A stretch of DNA of 64,000 bases from CAYFUF01 sp964346245 (GTDB lineage: Bacteria > Bacillota > Clostridia > Tissierellales > Peptoniphilaceae): assembly GCA_964346245.1 (NCBI GenBank), contig CAYFUF010000001.1:1-64000 (forward strand), given 5' to 3'. How positions within the stretch are numbered: position 1 is the stretch's first letter; each line of letters starts with the position of its first letter. The notes beneath the pieces are model-generated. The model was not told where the DNA came from, did no database searches, and was given only the letters and a program-made list of their open reading frames with translations. Shown here piece by piece: positions 52,776 to 60,410 of this stretch. Both the position numbers and the translations under genes were made by a program.

Positions 52776-53438
52776 CTAAAAGCCTAAGTCTTCCAACCAA
52801 GTTTCCACGTCAAACTCTTCGAAGCTGAGGACAATCTCATCCGCAATCTCTCGGATGACGTCTAGGTCCTGCTTGTATCCCTTATCCTTGACGCCAACGA
52901 CGTAGTAACCAACCTCCTTGGCTGTTTTCACCGCATAGTAGGCATCATCGAAAAGGACAATGTCCTTTAGGTCTGCGGGGAAGCGTTCAGCTGCTTTCTT
53001 GAAGAACGCTGGGTTATCCTTGGCGTAACCATCCGTGGAGGTGCTATAGACAAAGTCAAAATACTTCATGAGACCGGTGAAGTGGAGAGCTAAGTGGGCA
53101 TGGTCCTCATTGGTGGCTGTTCCAACCCCCATAGGGATTCCCTTCTGTTTGAGAACTTCCAAGACCTTAACAACACCGGGCAATACTTGAACCTCATTGC
53201 CGTAAAAGGCCCCCATCCTCTTTTCCACAAAACCTTCAATTTCCCGAGCATCAGCGCTGATGCCAAAATTCTTCTTCACGTAATCTAGCGTCTGGTCAAG
53301 ACCTAACGTTAATAACTCCGCATAATCGACAGCATCGGTATCCACACCGATATCCTGCAAAAACTCAATTTCAAGGTGGTGCCACATGCCCATGGAATCT
53401 AAGAGTGTACCGTCCATGTCAAATAGTATCGCCTTCAT
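52776..53438 (-). CDS. HAD-family phosphatase (beta-phosphoglucomutase/phosphoglycolate phosphatase-like)
   Basis: 220-residue HAD hydrolase with helical cap. Motif I DMDGTLLDS (about 7-15), motif II TATN (about 106), Lys motif III in GYAKDNPAFF, motif IV LFDDAYYAVKTAKEVG. All catalytic residues present. Substrate not deducible; 68 bases from the Asp23 gene and probably co-transcribed with it and the MATE gene. Confidence 0.9.
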   Translation of the reverse strand: MKAILFDMDGTLLDSMGMWHHLEIEFLQDIGVDTDAVDYAELLTLGLDQTLDYVKKNFGISADAREIEGFVEKRMGAFYGNEVQVLPGVVKVLEVLKQKGIPMGVGTATNEDHAHLALHFTGLMKYFDFVYSTSTDGYAKDNPAFFKKAAERFPADLKDIVLFDDAYYAVKTAKEVGYYVVGVKDKGYKQDLDVIREIADEIVLSFEEFDVETWLEDLGF

Positions 53439-53525
53439 CTACGCCCCTATCCTTTTCAATCTATAAAACCATCTTCATCTCTGTCCAGTGCGCTAAGCTT
53501 TGAGCGCCTGCGCTCTACATTATAG

Positions 53526-53531
53526 TATAAT
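53526..53531 (+). promoter_or_regulatory. -10 element of murI
   Basis: TATAAT 50 bases before murI; a perfect GAGCGC-CT-GCGCTC inverted repeat (53502-53515) occupies the spacer/-35 region, and no good -35 is seen. The inverted repeat could be an operator shared with the divergent HAD gene. Confidence 0.5.
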
Positions 53532-53580
53532 CAATATAAACACACACACAAAGTTTACCCTTGTATAAGGAAAGGCAACC

Positions 53581-54426
53581 ATGGACACCACTTTCAATCC
53601 ATTGACAATTCATAAGGTAAGGCGAATCGGCGTCTTCGATTCGGGTCTAGGAGGGCTGACGGTCTTGGACGAGCTGGTCCGCCATTATCCACAGGCTGAC
53701 TACATTTACTTTGGCGATAACGCCAGAGCACCTTACGGTGATCGGACCGGCCAAGAGATTACTCAATTTGCCGAGGAGATCATCGACTTCCTATTGACTT
53801 GTCATGTGGATGCCTTGATTATCGCTTGCAACACTATCAGTGTCCATGCCGCTAAACTAATCAAAGAAAAACATGCTGACAAGTTGGTCATTGGAACAGT
53901 CGAGGCTGCTTTGGATATTGCCCAAAGAAAGATCGACGCTTGCCTGGAACAAGATCCCGAGAAAGCTTGCAAGCTAGGTTTGATTGCAACAGCAGCCACC
54001 ATTGCCTCGGACGCCTACCAAGGACCCTTGGCAAAACGCTATGGCCAAGACCGAATCATTGCTTACAAGACCCCCCGCTTGGTCCCCTTGATTGAAAAGG
54101 ACGACTTGGACATAGAGGACAGAAAAGCCCTTATCGAAGAGGAACTGGGACGGATGAAAGCTGAGCAGGTTAACTTCCTGCTCCTAGGCTGCACCCACTA
54201 TCCCCTCTTGGAAGAGGAGATTCAGGCCTACTTGGGCCCTGATGTCGAGCTGATCAATCCGGCAATTGGGATGGCCCAAGAACTGGGCGATTACATCACT
54301 TGGACAAGAAACATCGGCTCACTGGACATCTACACCAGCGGCAATCCCGACAAGTACCGCCGCCTGATTGATGAGAAACTATTAAGGCTAAAGCGGGCAA
54401 ATATTGAAAAAGTTAAACTCCATTAA
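53581..54426 (+). CDS. murI: Glutamate racemase
   Basis: Makes D-glutamate for peptidoglycan. 281 residues with the two catalytic Cys in IIACNTISVHA (about 80) and LLLGCTHYPLLEE (about 203), and FDSGLGGLTVL with the conserved Asp-Ser (about 19-20). AAGGAAAGG upstream. Single gene on the plus strand. Confidence 0.97.
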   Translation: MDTTFNPLTIHKVRRIGVFDSGLGGLTVLDELVRHYPQADYIYFGDNARAPYGDRTGQEITQFAEEIIDFLLTCHVDALIIACNTISVHAAKLIKEKHADKLVIGTVEAALDIAQRKIDACLEQDPEKACKLGLIATAATIASDAYQGPLAKRYGQDRIIAYKTPRLVPLIEKDDLDIEDRKALIEEELGRMKAEQVNFLLLGCTHYPLLEEEIQAYLGPDVELINPAIGMAQELGDYITWTRNIGSLDIYTSGNPDKYRRLIDEKLLRLKRANIEKVKLH

Positions 54427-54431
54427 CATAC

Positions 54432-54461
54432 AAAAACCCCTGCGTAGCGCCGCGGGGGTTT
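54432..54461. terminator. Terminator murI/cobalamin adenosyltransferase
   Basis: AAACCCCTGCG / CGCGGGGGTTT (one T-G pair), 6-base loop; T run better on the minus strand. Confidence 0.75.
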
Positions 54462-54469
54462 CACGATGA

Positions 54470-54604
54470 TTCGGTGGGGAGTCCGCAAAATCACTTTTGT
54501 ACTATTACACTATTGGAGGGTTCCTCGAGGAGGAAGGAGGTCTCGTCTACCTCTATGGCTATATCATAAAGGATGAATATCAAAAACAAGGTGGTTTTGC
54601 ATAA
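54470..54604 (+). pseudogene. Possible remnant of a GNAT-like acetyltransferase
   Basis: A 44-codon open frame without start codon, between stops, containing GGLVYLYGYIIKDEYQKQGG, which resembles the V-x-Y...Y-x-x-x-G acetyl-CoA-binding region of GNAT acetyltransferases. The key R/Q-x-x-G-x-G/A motif is only partly kept. It may be a decayed gene end or chance. Lies between murI and the convergent cobalamin gene. Confidence 0.2.
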
Positions 54605-54624
54605 AATTAATGTGAAATCTCGAA

Positions 54625-55143
54625 TTAAAATTCAATACCTTTACGGGCCATAACCCCCTGGTCATAATAATGCTTATGGGCCTTCATCTCGGTAACCAAA
54701 TCAGCCCGAGCACAGATTGTTGGGCTAGCTCCTCGACCAGTGAGCACCAGCTCCACCTGCTCAGGTTTCTTATCCATCAGCTTGAGGACTCTATCTTCCT
54801 CAATGATGCCGATATCCACAGCAGTATTGATTTCATCGAGGATGACGATATCGAAGTAGCCACTTTCCACAGCTTCCGTTGCCCTCTCAAAGCCTGCCTT
54901 GGCAATCTCTAAGTCTTTCTCGCTTGGCTTGCCTTTGACAAAGCTTGGCAAACCATATTGCTCCATGCTGAGCTGGGGTAAGTATTGCGTTGCTTTCAGT
55001 TCGGCATAGTCCTGTCCCTTTAGGAATTGGCCAATGTAAACCCGAAAGCCCGCGCATGTTCCTCGTAAAGCAAGCCCTAAACCAGCGGTGGTTTTCCCTT
55101 TACCATCTCCTGTATAGACTTGGATATAACCAGTTTGATCCAT
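54625..55143 (-). CDS. Cob(I)alamin/cob(I)yrinic acid adenosyltransferase (CobA/BtuR type)
   Basis: Transfers the adenosyl group of ATP to cobalamin. 172 residues: P-loop GDGKGKTTAGLGLALRG (about 13-29), IGQFLKGQDY, and DIVILDEINTAVDIG, followed by VELVLTGRGASP. ATG behind AAGGAGGTTGATT chosen over a TTG two codons upstream. No other cobalamin gene nearby, which suggests salvage of imported corrinoids for B12-dependent enzymes. Confidence 0.93.
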   Translation of the reverse strand: MDQTGYIQVYTGDGKGKTTAGLGLALRGTCAGFRVYIGQFLKGQDYAELKATQYLPQLSMEQYGLPSFVKGKPSEKDLEIAKAGFERATEAVESGYFDIVILDEINTAVDIGIIEEDRVLKLMDKKPEQVELVLTGRGASPTICARADLVTEMKAHKHYYDQGVMARKGIEF

Positions 55144-55323
55144 AATCAACCTCCTTTAGCACGATAGATGAGATGCTAATTTCTACAAATAATTTATAAT
55201 TCATTATTCAACAAAATGATAGTATTTTCAAGACCAAGTGTCCGCTACCCATCTGCGCCTCCACGCTTAGATTATGGTAGAATAAACCTAATACAGAAAC
55301 TTGGCCCAACTAAGGAGTCCTAC

Positions 55324-56979
55324 ATGTTCAAACGGAAAAGAAAAACGAGCAAGCGGTCGAGAAAGGCGTCTCGGTCACAAGTGCTTGAGAAGAAAGCCTC
55401 TAGGGGGCAAAAGAAGAGCTCATCCAGCCTCCGCGCAAGAAAGGCAAAACCAAGCCGCTATCCTGATCGCCGCATGAGCGTTTCCGATGATAGGGAGTTA
55501 GAGAATAGAATTCAAGCCTCTATTAGCAAACAGAAAAGAAAACAAAAACAGAAGATAGCCAAACGTAAAGCGAAGAGAGCGCGCAGAAGGAAGTTTTTCC
55601 TGTCCGTGATTTTGCTCGCCACCTTTGCTTTTGTTGCTGTCTTTTTGGTGAAAAGGTATATCCTCACCGATACGATAAAAACCATCCCCGAATTACGAGC
55701 TGGCACGATTAAAGAAATCAATGCAGAATTAAAAGTCACGGATACGAGCAACCGCCAGTTGACTGCGGCAGAGAGGCAGGCTGATGTTAACCAGCTGATG
55801 ACCTACCTTGATACAGTTCCGAGTGCCAACGCCTTAAGCAAGAGGACAGAGGGACTGCCACAGCTGATGGCCACCTTAAAAGAGGAGGCCCTAAATGCTC
55901 AAGATGACACCGCCTTTTTCGCTATCCTGGATAAGATGGTTCTCGCTTTAGGCGACCCCCAATCCGCTCTAATTAACTTGGACCGCTACGAAAGCTTGAC
56001 CAGAGAAATCGGTTCAGGCTTTTATGAACCCGATTCCGCCTATGCAAAAGCGCTCAGGGACCCCAGAGTAGTCAACCGCTACCAGCGGCTAGCTGAAGCT
56101 CAGGAGCCCATCCCAGTGGAGACGGTGGAAGAGACAGCAGCAGACGAAACAGAGAATGCAGATGTTGCAGAAAATCCTGAAGAAATAGAAGACCCAGAAG
56201 CAGGCGTTGCCGAGCCGGAAGCTCCAGAGGCTGACCAAGCGGAAGAAGCCCCCCTGCCCCGCCTATGGACAATTGAAGGAACGAACATAGCGGTCATCGA
56301 CCAACTAGATTTTACTGAGCACTCGACAGGTCTTCACGCCCAAGTATTAGAAGACCTCTTCCAACAAGCTGATTCCGCCAATGCAATTATCATCGACTTG
56401 AGGAACCAGTCTGGCCAATCGACCAGCTACTGGGCAAAGAATATCCTCCCCTACATCTCCACTGGCAATGTAGGCGCTTCCTCCATCATCTACTTCCCAC
56501 AGGGCTATGATGGATACATGGATTACCTATCCGTCCACGAGCAGCTAGCAGAATTTAATTTGCAAGAAGACCGAGATGCGATCTCCATGCTAACGCCACA
56601 GGCCGTCCAAGACCAAATAACCGACCTTGACTTCCAAAAGAAGATTACCTATTCCGTGCTACCCAGCGATAAAAAAGTGGTCACATCGTCGGTGGTCCTA
56701 CTGGTTGATGGCACAACCGCTGGGGCAGCAGAAACCTTCGCTGATTTTTGCTTGGCCAATTCCATAGTTGCTGTGGCCGGCCAAGCTACAGCAGGAAAAG
56801 CCTGGAATGTTCCGCCCTTCCTCATTAAGTTAGACCACTCCGGCCTCCTTGTCTCCTTGAATGTTGGCGTTCCACTCGCAAGAGATGAGAGCGCACTGAC
56901 CAAGGATGCTCGAGTTCTTCCAAGCATTAGCCTGGAAGGAGGAGACATCCTCCAACTATTGGTGAACCGCTTACGATAA
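55324..56979 (+). CDS. Membrane-anchored S41 peptidase-like protein, catalytic Ser replaced
   Basis: 551 residues. N-terminus of 90 residues is extremely Lys/Arg/Ser-rich and cytoplasmic, followed by one membrane helix (about 91-109). Outside: a helical region with QLMATLKEEA (about 180), an acidic Glu/Ala/Pro linker (about 265-310), and a C-terminal S41 (tail-specific protease) core. The core keeps LVDGTTAGAAETFADF and GQATAGKAW with Lys492, but the position of the nucleophilic Ser (S-A-x-E in the family) is Gly467. No PDZ domain is apparent. I infer a non-proteolytic binding role. Start follows AAGGAGTCCTAC; the frame opens 36 codons earlier without support. Confidence 0.82.
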   Translation: MFKRKRKTSKRSRKASRSQVLEKKASRGQKKSSSSLRARKAKPSRYPDRRMSVSDDRELENRIQASISKQKRKQKQKIAKRKAKRARRRKFFLSVILLATFAFVAVFLVKRYILTDTIKTIPELRAGTIKEINAELKVTDTSNRQLTAAERQADVNQLMTYLDTVPSANALSKRTEGLPQLMATLKEEALNAQDDTAFFAILDKMVLALGDPQSALINLDRYESLTREIGSGFYEPDSAYAKALRDPRVVNRYQRLAEAQEPIPVETVEETAADETENADVAENPEEIEDPEAGVAEPEAPEADQAEEAPLPRLWTIEGTNIAVIDQLDFTEHSTGLHAQVLEDLFQQADSANAIIIDLRNQSGQSTSYWAKNILPYISTGNVGASSIIYFPQGYDGYMDYLSVHEQLAEFNLQEDRDAISMLTPQAVQDQITDLDFQKKITYSVLPSDKKVVTSSVVLLVDGTTAGAAETFADFCLANSIVAVAGQATAGKAWNVPPFLIKLDHSGLLVSLNVGVPLARDESALTKDARVLPSISLEGGDILQLLVNRLR

Positions 56980-56984
56980 GAAAA

Positions 56985-57027
56985 AAAAGACGCTGTAACA
57001 AAGCTATGCTTTGCTACAGCGTCTTTT
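56985..57027. terminator. Bidirectional terminator
   Basis: AAAAGACGCTGTA...CAAAGC / GCTTTG...TACAGCGTCTTTT with one mismatch and a 3-base loop, A/T runs on both sides, between the convergent S41-like gene and yacL. Confidence 0.92.
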
Positions 57028-57063
57028 CGATAGCCTAACTATCTAAGAATAAATGCGAATAAA

Positions 57064-58227
57064 CTATTTTTGAATCCTGGTAAATATCATCTTACCCGCA
57101 GATGTCTGCAAGACTGAAGTTACCGTCGATAAGACGGTTTGGCCAATATATTCGTAACCATTCTCCACAACAATCATCGTGCCATCATCGAGATAACCAA
57201 GCCCTTGCTCAGGTTCCTTACCTTGCTTGATAATGTTGACTTCCATCGTCTCCCCAGGTATGACGATAGGTTTCAACGCATTTGCTAGGTCGTTTACATT
57301 GAGTACTGGAATGTTCTGTACCGTTGCCACCTTATTCAAGTTGTAATCATTAGTGACGATTTTCCCCTGATAGTGGTTAGTCAAAATGAGCAGCTTAGCA
57401 TCCACTTCCTTGACCTCATCGATAAGCTCGTTATCCACGATAACATCCTCGCTCCGATGCTTCTGCAAGTCGTTGATACTGTCTAAACCCTTACGTCCTC
57501 TCTCCCTGCGCAAACCGTCAGCGGAATCCGAAATGTGTTGAAGTTCCTCTAGGACATAGTGGGAAATAATATAGGGGCCATCCAAAAAGCCTACCTTCAT
57601 TACCTCAAAAATCCTGCCATCGATAATAACCGATGTGTCCAGAATTTTGGGAACTTCCATAAACTCTTCATCGCCATGGACATGGTCCATCGTGTTCTTA
57701 TGTGCTCTTTTCTTTTCTAATCGTGCTTGTTTCTTCCTTACACTGACTCGGTCATTCTTGTTGCCCAAGTCCTCCCTAAAACCTTGCAGCCCCGTCATCA
57801 CCTCATCTTTACTCTTGATTGCTATTCTGATACCCAGCAAACCAAGGACGATATAAATGATGACCGAAATCGCAACGCCCAAGAAGTTACCGAGATAGCT
57901 CACGCTCAGTTGGACAATCGGTGTTGTAACCAGGTTGGCAATAATCAAAGCGATAAACAAACCAACCGTACCGAATATAACATCCGTTAGAGGAACAGAT
58001 TCCATCCGTGCCGCAGCGGTGTCAACACCTCTTTTGACGGTGGCCATCCATTTGGGAGCTAGGGTGTAAGCGAGAACAAATCCGATTATTCCTACACCGA
58101 TCACTAGAGTCAAGCGCCAACTGTTGCCCAGCTCATCAAAGATACCGAAGGATTCAATGAAGAAAGCTAGACCGACAACGACCGCCGCTCCAATCAGACC
58201 GATGAGAAATCGCATGAATCTCTGCAT
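57064..58227 (-). CDS. yacL: PIN/TRAM-domain membrane protein (YacL)
   Basis: 387 residues: four membrane helices (about 7-27, 38-58, 85-105, 112-133), PIN nuclease-fold domain (about 195-310) with acidic residues in ILDTSVIIDGRI, VLEELQ, VDAKLLILT and VTNDYNLNKVA, and a TRAM RNA-binding domain (about 320-387). Conserved in Bacillota next to radA/disA; role unknown. AGGAGGCGCGT before ATG. Separated from carD by a hairpin. Confidence 0.93.
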   Translation of the reverse strand: MQRFMRFLIGLIGAAVVVGLAFFIESFGIFDELGNSWRLTLVIGVGIIGFVLAYTLAPKWMATVKRGVDTAAARMESVPLTDVIFGTVGLFIALIIANLVTTPIVQLSVSYLGNFLGVAISVIIYIVLGLLGIRIAIKSKDEVMTGLQGFREDLGNKNDRVSVRKKQARLEKKRAHKNTMDHVHGDEEFMEVPKILDTSVIIDGRIFEVMKVGFLDGPYIISHYVLEELQHISDSADGLRRERGRKGLDSINDLQKHRSEDVIVDNELIDEVKEVDAKLLILTNHYQGKIVTNDYNLNKVATVQNIPVLNVNDLANALKPIVIPGETMEVNIIKQGKEPEQGLGYLDDGTMIVVENGYEYIGQTVLSTVTSVLQTSAGKMIFTRIQK

Positions 58228-58253
58228 ACGCGCCTCCTATGTAATTTAATTAA

Positions 58254-58281
58254 ACCTACAACAAGATAACTTGTTGTAGGT
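58254..58281 (-). terminator. Terminator between carD and yacL
   Basis: ACCTACAACAAG / CTTGTTGTAGGT, perfect, 4-base loop, followed on the minus strand by TTTAATTAAATT. Confidence 0.8.
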
Positions 58282-58331
58282 CTATCCTATCGTTTATTAT
58301 AGCAAACAATTAAGAAGTTAATCTTAAATTA

Positions 58332-58838
58332 TTAATCCTCAGGTATTTGCAGGTCCTCATCTACTGAAATCGCATCATCTATCATCGTCATTGCTTCCTC
58401 TGCAGAAAGCGATCCGCTGATAATGAGTTCAGAGACGAGCATTCTCTTACTGTTCGTTAGCATCTTCTTTTCTGTTGTGGAAAGCCCCTTCTCCATGTCC
58501 CGAATCTGCAAGTTACGGATTATCTCCGCCATTTCCATCGGGTCACCAGTCTTCAGGTTTTCCATGTTCTGCCGGTACCTTTGGCTCCAGTTGCTAGACA
58601 TCTGCGTCGATTCTTGGCTTAGGACTTCCAGCACCTCGACACCTTCTTCTTTGGTCATGACAGGTCTGATGCCCATGTTATCAATATTATTTACCGGTAT
58701 GGAAATCCGGATATCTGCAATTGGCATTTTCAGAATATAAAATTGATACTCTTCTCCAAGCATCTCTTTCGTTTCGACACCAACAATAGTGCCTGCGCCG
58801 TGCATAGGATATACGATACGGTCACCAATCTTATACAT
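58332..58838 (-). CDS. carD: CarD-family transcriptional regulator
   Basis: RNA-polymerase-binding protein (CarD/CdnL). 168 residues: N-terminal RNAP-interaction domain (about 1-65; YKIGDRIVYPMHGAGTIVGVE) and helical DNA-binding C-terminal domain with NWSQRYRQNMENLKTGD. ATG after GGGGGTGATACT; an upstream in-frame ATG has no ribosome binding site. Two tandem promoters precede it. Confidence 0.94.
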   Translation of the reverse strand: MYKIGDRIVYPMHGAGTIVGVETKEMLGEEYQFYILKMPIADIRISIPVNNIDNMGIRPVMTKEEGVEVLEVLSQESTQMSSNWSQRYRQNMENLKTGDPMEMAEIIRNLQIRDMEKGLSTTEKKMLTNSKRMLVSELIISGSLSAEEAMTMIDDAISVDEDLQIPED

Positions 58839-58859
58839 AGTATCACCCCCGTTATCCCT

Positions 58860-58925
58860 ATTATACTTCATCAACGAAAATACCGCAAAATAATTCATTC
58901 TATACAAGCTTTAGCTAACTGTCAA
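58860..58925 (-). promoter_or_regulatory. Tandem promoters of carD
   Basis: P1 (58897-58925): TTGACA, 17 bases, TAGAAT. P2 (58860-58888): TTGCGG, 17 bases, TATAAT. Both minus strand; P1 -35 lies in a TAGCTA-N8-TAGCTA direct repeat. The gap between radA and carD therefore starts a new transcription unit. Confidence 0.75.
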
Positions 58926-58997
58926 TAGCTAAATGCTAATTCTTTTCTAGCCGGCAACCTTAGCCATTGCCAGGTCTCTTTCCTCCTCATCCCGCTA

Positions 58998-60365
58998 CTA
59001 GGCAAATGTCTTAGCGAAGACTTCGGCTAGGTTGCTGCAGGCGTGGACCTTAAGCCGTTCTAGTTCAGGAAGCTGATAACCACCAGCGATATAGACCTCC
59101 TCAAAACCAATTCGGTCCAATTCTTTCAGCCTTCGATCCATCTGACTAACTCTCTTCAGCTCGCCAGTCAGGCCGACTTCAGCCAAGAAAGCTGTCTTTC
59201 CGGACACCGGTTTATCCAAGGCAGACGAAGCTATTGCAACTAGGATGGCCAAATCACAGACTTTCTCCGCTATCGCTAGACCACCCGTAGACTTTAGCAC
59301 AACATTCTTATTGCTCATGGTGAAATCCGCCTTTTGCTCCAGAATCGATACCAAGGTATTCAGGGTATCCCGCTTCATGGTATCCCCTATGCGGATAGGG
59401 TAGGCAGCATAAGAAGGCGATACCAAGGCCTCTATCTCAATAGGAATCAGGCGGCTACCCTCCCTTTGCAGAGATATAGCCGATCCAGGAATCGGCCTTT
59501 CCCTTTTGGTGAGAAATAAGTCATAGGGGTCCTGCACTTCCTCAAGCCCCTTCTCCGTCATTTGAAATAGTCCTATTTCACCCGTATAGCCAAAGCGGTT
59601 CTTGGTGGACCGAAGGACTCTCAGATTTTCATCATTGCTGCTCTCTAAGTAAAGGACACTATCCACCAGGTGCTCCAGGGTCCGCAGGCCGGCCATCTCG
59701 TCCCCCTTCGTCATATGGCCCACCAAGAAGGCCGCAATGGGTCTATCGACTTGTTTGCAAATATCGACCAAACTAGCGGTAACCTGTACCGTCTGGGTTG
59801 GACTGCCTTGGCGCTGAGGGTACTCGTCCAGCGCAAAAGTCTGCACGCTATCCACGATGAGCACTTGAGGCTTTATGCGGGCGGTCTCGGTAATCAAATC
59901 ATCCATGGAGTTTGTTGAAAGTAAGTAGATCTCTTCAGGAATGTCGCCCAAGATACGAAGCGCTCTCGCTTTGATCTGAGAAGAGCTCTCTTCCCCACTG
60001 GCATACAGCGTCCGAATATTCTTTTGAGCGACCAGACCAGCGACCTGTAGGAGAAGAGTGGACTTGCCTGCACCTGGTTTTGCTGTCAGCATACTAACCG
60101 AATCCCGAACTAGACCTCCGCCTAGCACTCGGTTCAGTTCTTCCATACCGGTATCCATCCGTTCAGAGCTAGTAAGCTCCACATCCTTGAGCGCGACCGC
60201 CTTAGCCTGCTTGTTCGCTTGTCCCGGCCCAGACTTCTTGGAGCTCTTGGTCTCGACCATGGTTTCTTCCATCGATCCCCACGTACCACAGGCTGGACAT
60301 TTTCCTGTCCAGCCTGTCTCTTCATGGGAACAATGGCTGCAAACGTAACGTAGTTTTTTCGCCAT
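58998..60365 (-). CDS. radA: DNA repair protein RadA
   Basis: RecA-related branch-migration helicase, 455 residues: C4 zinc finger CSHC...CPAC (about 9-26), Walker A KPGAGKSTL (about 95-103), RadA KNRFGYTGE (about 255), and Lon-like C-terminal domain. GGGAGGACAG before the ATG. Follows clpC by 45 bases as in the standard operon. Confidence 0.97.
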   Translation of the reverse strand: MAKKLRYVCSHCSHEETGWTGKCPACGTWGSMEETMVETKSSKKSGPGQANKQAKAVALKDVELTSSERMDTGMEELNRVLGGGLVRDSVSMLTAKPGAGKSTLLLQVAGLVAQKNIRTLYASGEESSSQIKARALRILGDIPEEIYLLSTNSMDDLITETARIKPQVLIVDSVQTFALDEYPQRQGSPTQTVQVTASLVDICKQVDRPIAAFLVGHMTKGDEMAGLRTLEHLVDSVLYLESSNDENLRVLRSTKNRFGYTGEIGLFQMTEKGLEEVQDPYDLFLTKRERPIPGSAISLQREGSRLIPIEIEALVSPSYAAYPIRIGDTMKRDTLNTLVSILEQKADFTMSNKNVVLKSTGGLAIAEKVCDLAILVAIASSALDKPVSGKTAFLAEVGLTGELKRVSQMDRRLKELDRIGFEEVYIAGGYQLPELERLKVHACSNLAEVFAKTFA

Positions 60366-60410
60366 CTGTCCTCCCTATATATCATTCATTAGCACCCCGC
60401 GAGTGCTAGC

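Noticed and set aside
53532..53552. CACACA run upstream of murI as a phase-variable repeat
   Set aside because: Only about five CA units, outside any coding frame; too short to call.
56072..56297. Minus-strand frames rich in Leu, Gly and Ser within the S41-like gene
   Set aside because: They are the reverse reading of its Glu/Ala/Pro linker.
58926..58997. Short ATG frame (six codons) after an AGGAGG between radA and carD as a leader peptide
   Set aside because: Spacing to the ribosome binding site is too long and there is no run of regulatory codons.
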